A stretch of DNA of 64,000 nt from Alkalinema sp. FACHB-956 (GTDB lineage: Bacteria > Cyanobacteriota > Cyanobacteriia > Leptolyngbyales > Leptolyngbyaceae): contig NZ_JACJRC010000018.1 of assembly GCF_014697025.1 (NCBI RefSeq), forward strand, positions 1-64,000, in the 5' to 3' direction. Positions 63,801 through 64,000 of the stretch are shown here, in pieces. The notes beneath the pieces were generated by a model that saw nothing but the letters and a program-made list of their open reading frames with translations, had not been told where the DNA came from and did no database searches. Numbering within the stretch: position 1 is the first letter of the stretch; every line of letters starts with the position of its first letter. The translations under genes were made by a program, and so were the position numbers.

Positions 63801-64000
63801 TTAATTTCTTTTATCCCGCACAGTTGATCCTCCGCCTTAGTATTTCCAGATTGCAGTTGCTGAATTGCTGTTTGTAATTGGTTTAGTGCTTTCTGTTGTA
63901 GGTTCAGTGCTTGCAAATAGTCCCCTCTGTTAGAGTAATTATTACTGATGTTATTGAGTAAAGCGACTTCACTTGAAATATTTTTTTGACTACGGGCAAT
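60899..64000 (-). CDS. TPR-CHAT protein, second copy (5' end beyond window)
   Basis: At least 1033 residues; the frame is open to base 64000 and reads TPR-like sequence (EVALLNNISNNYSNRGDYLQAL), so the start lies outside the window. Diverse kinesin-light-chain-like TPRs (LNNIGNVYLAIGDYPKALDVL and so on) are followed by a C-terminal CHAT domain with H (HIATHGEF) and C (SACETA) 43 residues apart, exactly as in the other copy. The CHAT domains are clearly related, but the TPRs are far less uniform, so this copy has not undergone the same recent expansion. Confidence 0.9.
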   Translation of the reverse strand: MARSQKNISSEVALLNNISNNYSNRGDYLQALNLQQKALNQLQTAIQQLQSGNTKAEDQLCGIKEINDPQLCLKIFQLSLSSLLNNLAFVYDGLGRYPEALKTHEQGLAIAQQYKDLDRQTTFLNNIGNVYLAIGDYPKALDVLQQAMKIALASGARSMQGRILNNIGRVYDEQGQTTKALSYLQQSLEVAQAIQSPAAEATALNNLAGIYSTQGDFERALEFHQRSISIKRQYGFEIVTALNNIAVLYIDQGKYDLAVEQLQQSLEMARKTGDLPNEVIILRNIGEVYHAQSSYAKALEFYQQAQALSQKMGSRSSEFVGLLAQGRVYVNLGQYSQGLERLQRSLLLSRELGEKNSEASTLIHIANVYRKQKNYPQALQVYQQSLTLFRETGNLSMQSVIFQRIAETYEKQGNWAQAERFLQDALALQRKIGLRPREASTLNTLGQVYLAQGQVQAAQEALQQALNIAQTVNDRTTQAEALATLGKLFQTQPELAIAFYKQSVNTYEGIRTSNRSLSKEQQESYTQTIADTYRQLADLLLSQGRIGEAQKVLELLKIQEINAVTEGTRSATPLTQVPLTQIEQEIIKKYNSLIAFGQQRDTCKQTNCPKLEEYNQTYRNLTAAYDQFIEGVKTQLIKERDTAIAASTDDFSGGARKIVDTQPNTVLIYPLVLKDKTRILWASKGGVLSQTECPLGEAQLSKLVEQFRTDLQNSTDLTPVQTTGQQLYQCLLPQKLRNELTQNKITNLIFVPDRVTNYIPMAALYDGKQYLIEQYSVSNILSVSLTDTQATLPDRPSVLGFGLSQPVTLTNPTREFSSLPYVTYELDNIVKSDAKTDSRGVLNGITWLDRDFSRKTLEAQLAQYKPNILHIATHGEFVPTAPRTSYLVLGDSTPYEISQIQYLEDLQNVHLVVLSACETALGGSDRNGSEVAGIAAYFLSSNAKAKAVLASLWKVNDPATSLLMSEFYQNLTPGKSKTQALRQVQLKFINSQLTLQDAADRAGARRYIPNQKRPNHLSHPYYWAPFILMGNNL

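Noticed and set aside
1-64000. tRNA, rRNA, insertion sequence or prophage genes
   Set aside because: I read the intergenic regions and saw no cloverleaf-like or rRNA sequence, and no transposase, integrase or phage structural proteins.

Overview
This window is chromosomal DNA of a cyanobacterium. The first 72 bases are the 3' end of a phycocyanin alpha-subunit gene, the octamer GCGATCGC (the HIP1 repeat typical of many cyanobacterial genomes) is scattered through coding and non-coding DNA, and several proteins belong to families found mainly in cyanobacteria (DUF3122, DUF1822, DUF928, SLH/OprB-type porin). The exact genus cannot be read from the sequence. The breadth of accessory genes would suit a larger-genome, Leptolyngbya/Oscillatoria-like organism, but that is inference. 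I found no rRNA, tRNA, insertion sequence or CRISPR array.

Left part (1-16.7 kb): cpcA end, a PlsC-type acyltransferase, serC, and a SNF2 helicase paired with a SWIM zinc-finger protein. Then comes a fermentation and hydrogen-metabolism block: hypC-hypD-hypE (hydrogenase maturation), the bifunctional aldehyde/alcohol dehydrogenase adhE, an ADP-forming acyl-CoA synthetase fused to a GNAT acetyltransferase, and a ribosome hibernation factor. Together these suit dark, anoxic survival.

Middle-left (16.7-30.5 kb): a carbohydrate and redox group (GH63-like glucosidase, SDR dehydrogenase, type-II NADH dehydrogenase, DoxX-like membrane protein, GMC oxidoreductase), an unrecognised protein with a C-terminal helix-turn-helix, a family-2 glycosyltransferase whose 5' end is built of nested tandem repeats, feoA-feoB ferrous iron uptake, and a Uma2 endonuclease-like protein.

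Middle-right (30.6-44.7 kb): a group I read as a sulfide or reductive-stress island. It has a BASS/ACR3-type permease, a DUF302 protein, a secreted c-type haem protein (Tll0287-like), DUF3122, a secreted ferritin-like protein, a radical-SAM activase-like protein, a degenerate NUDIX protein, a porin, small membrane proteins, cysteine synthase, a large chimera (cyclic-nucleotide-binding domain + degenerate sigma-54-type AAA+ + membrane polyferredoxin), a small unknown protein and a sulfide:quinone oxidoreductase with the three expected cysteines. A 20-bp operator-like motif, 17/20 identical, lies at both ends of this island, suggesting one shared regulator.

Right part: a threonylcarbamoyl-AMP synthase-like gene, then a compact purine-ring degradation cluster (HpxO urate hydroxylase, HIU hydrolase, OHCU decarboxylase, PuuE allantoinase, allophanate hydrolase-related protein), rubredoxin and a 48-residue membrane peptide. 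From 50.2 kb to the end everything is on the minus strand and forms a CHAT-protease island: DUF928, CHAT-CHASE2, DUF1822, an unknown 454-residue protein, a TPR-CHAT protein with seventeen 40-residue repeats (120-bp DNA repeats), a small secreted protein, and a second TPR-CHAT protein that runs off the right edge.
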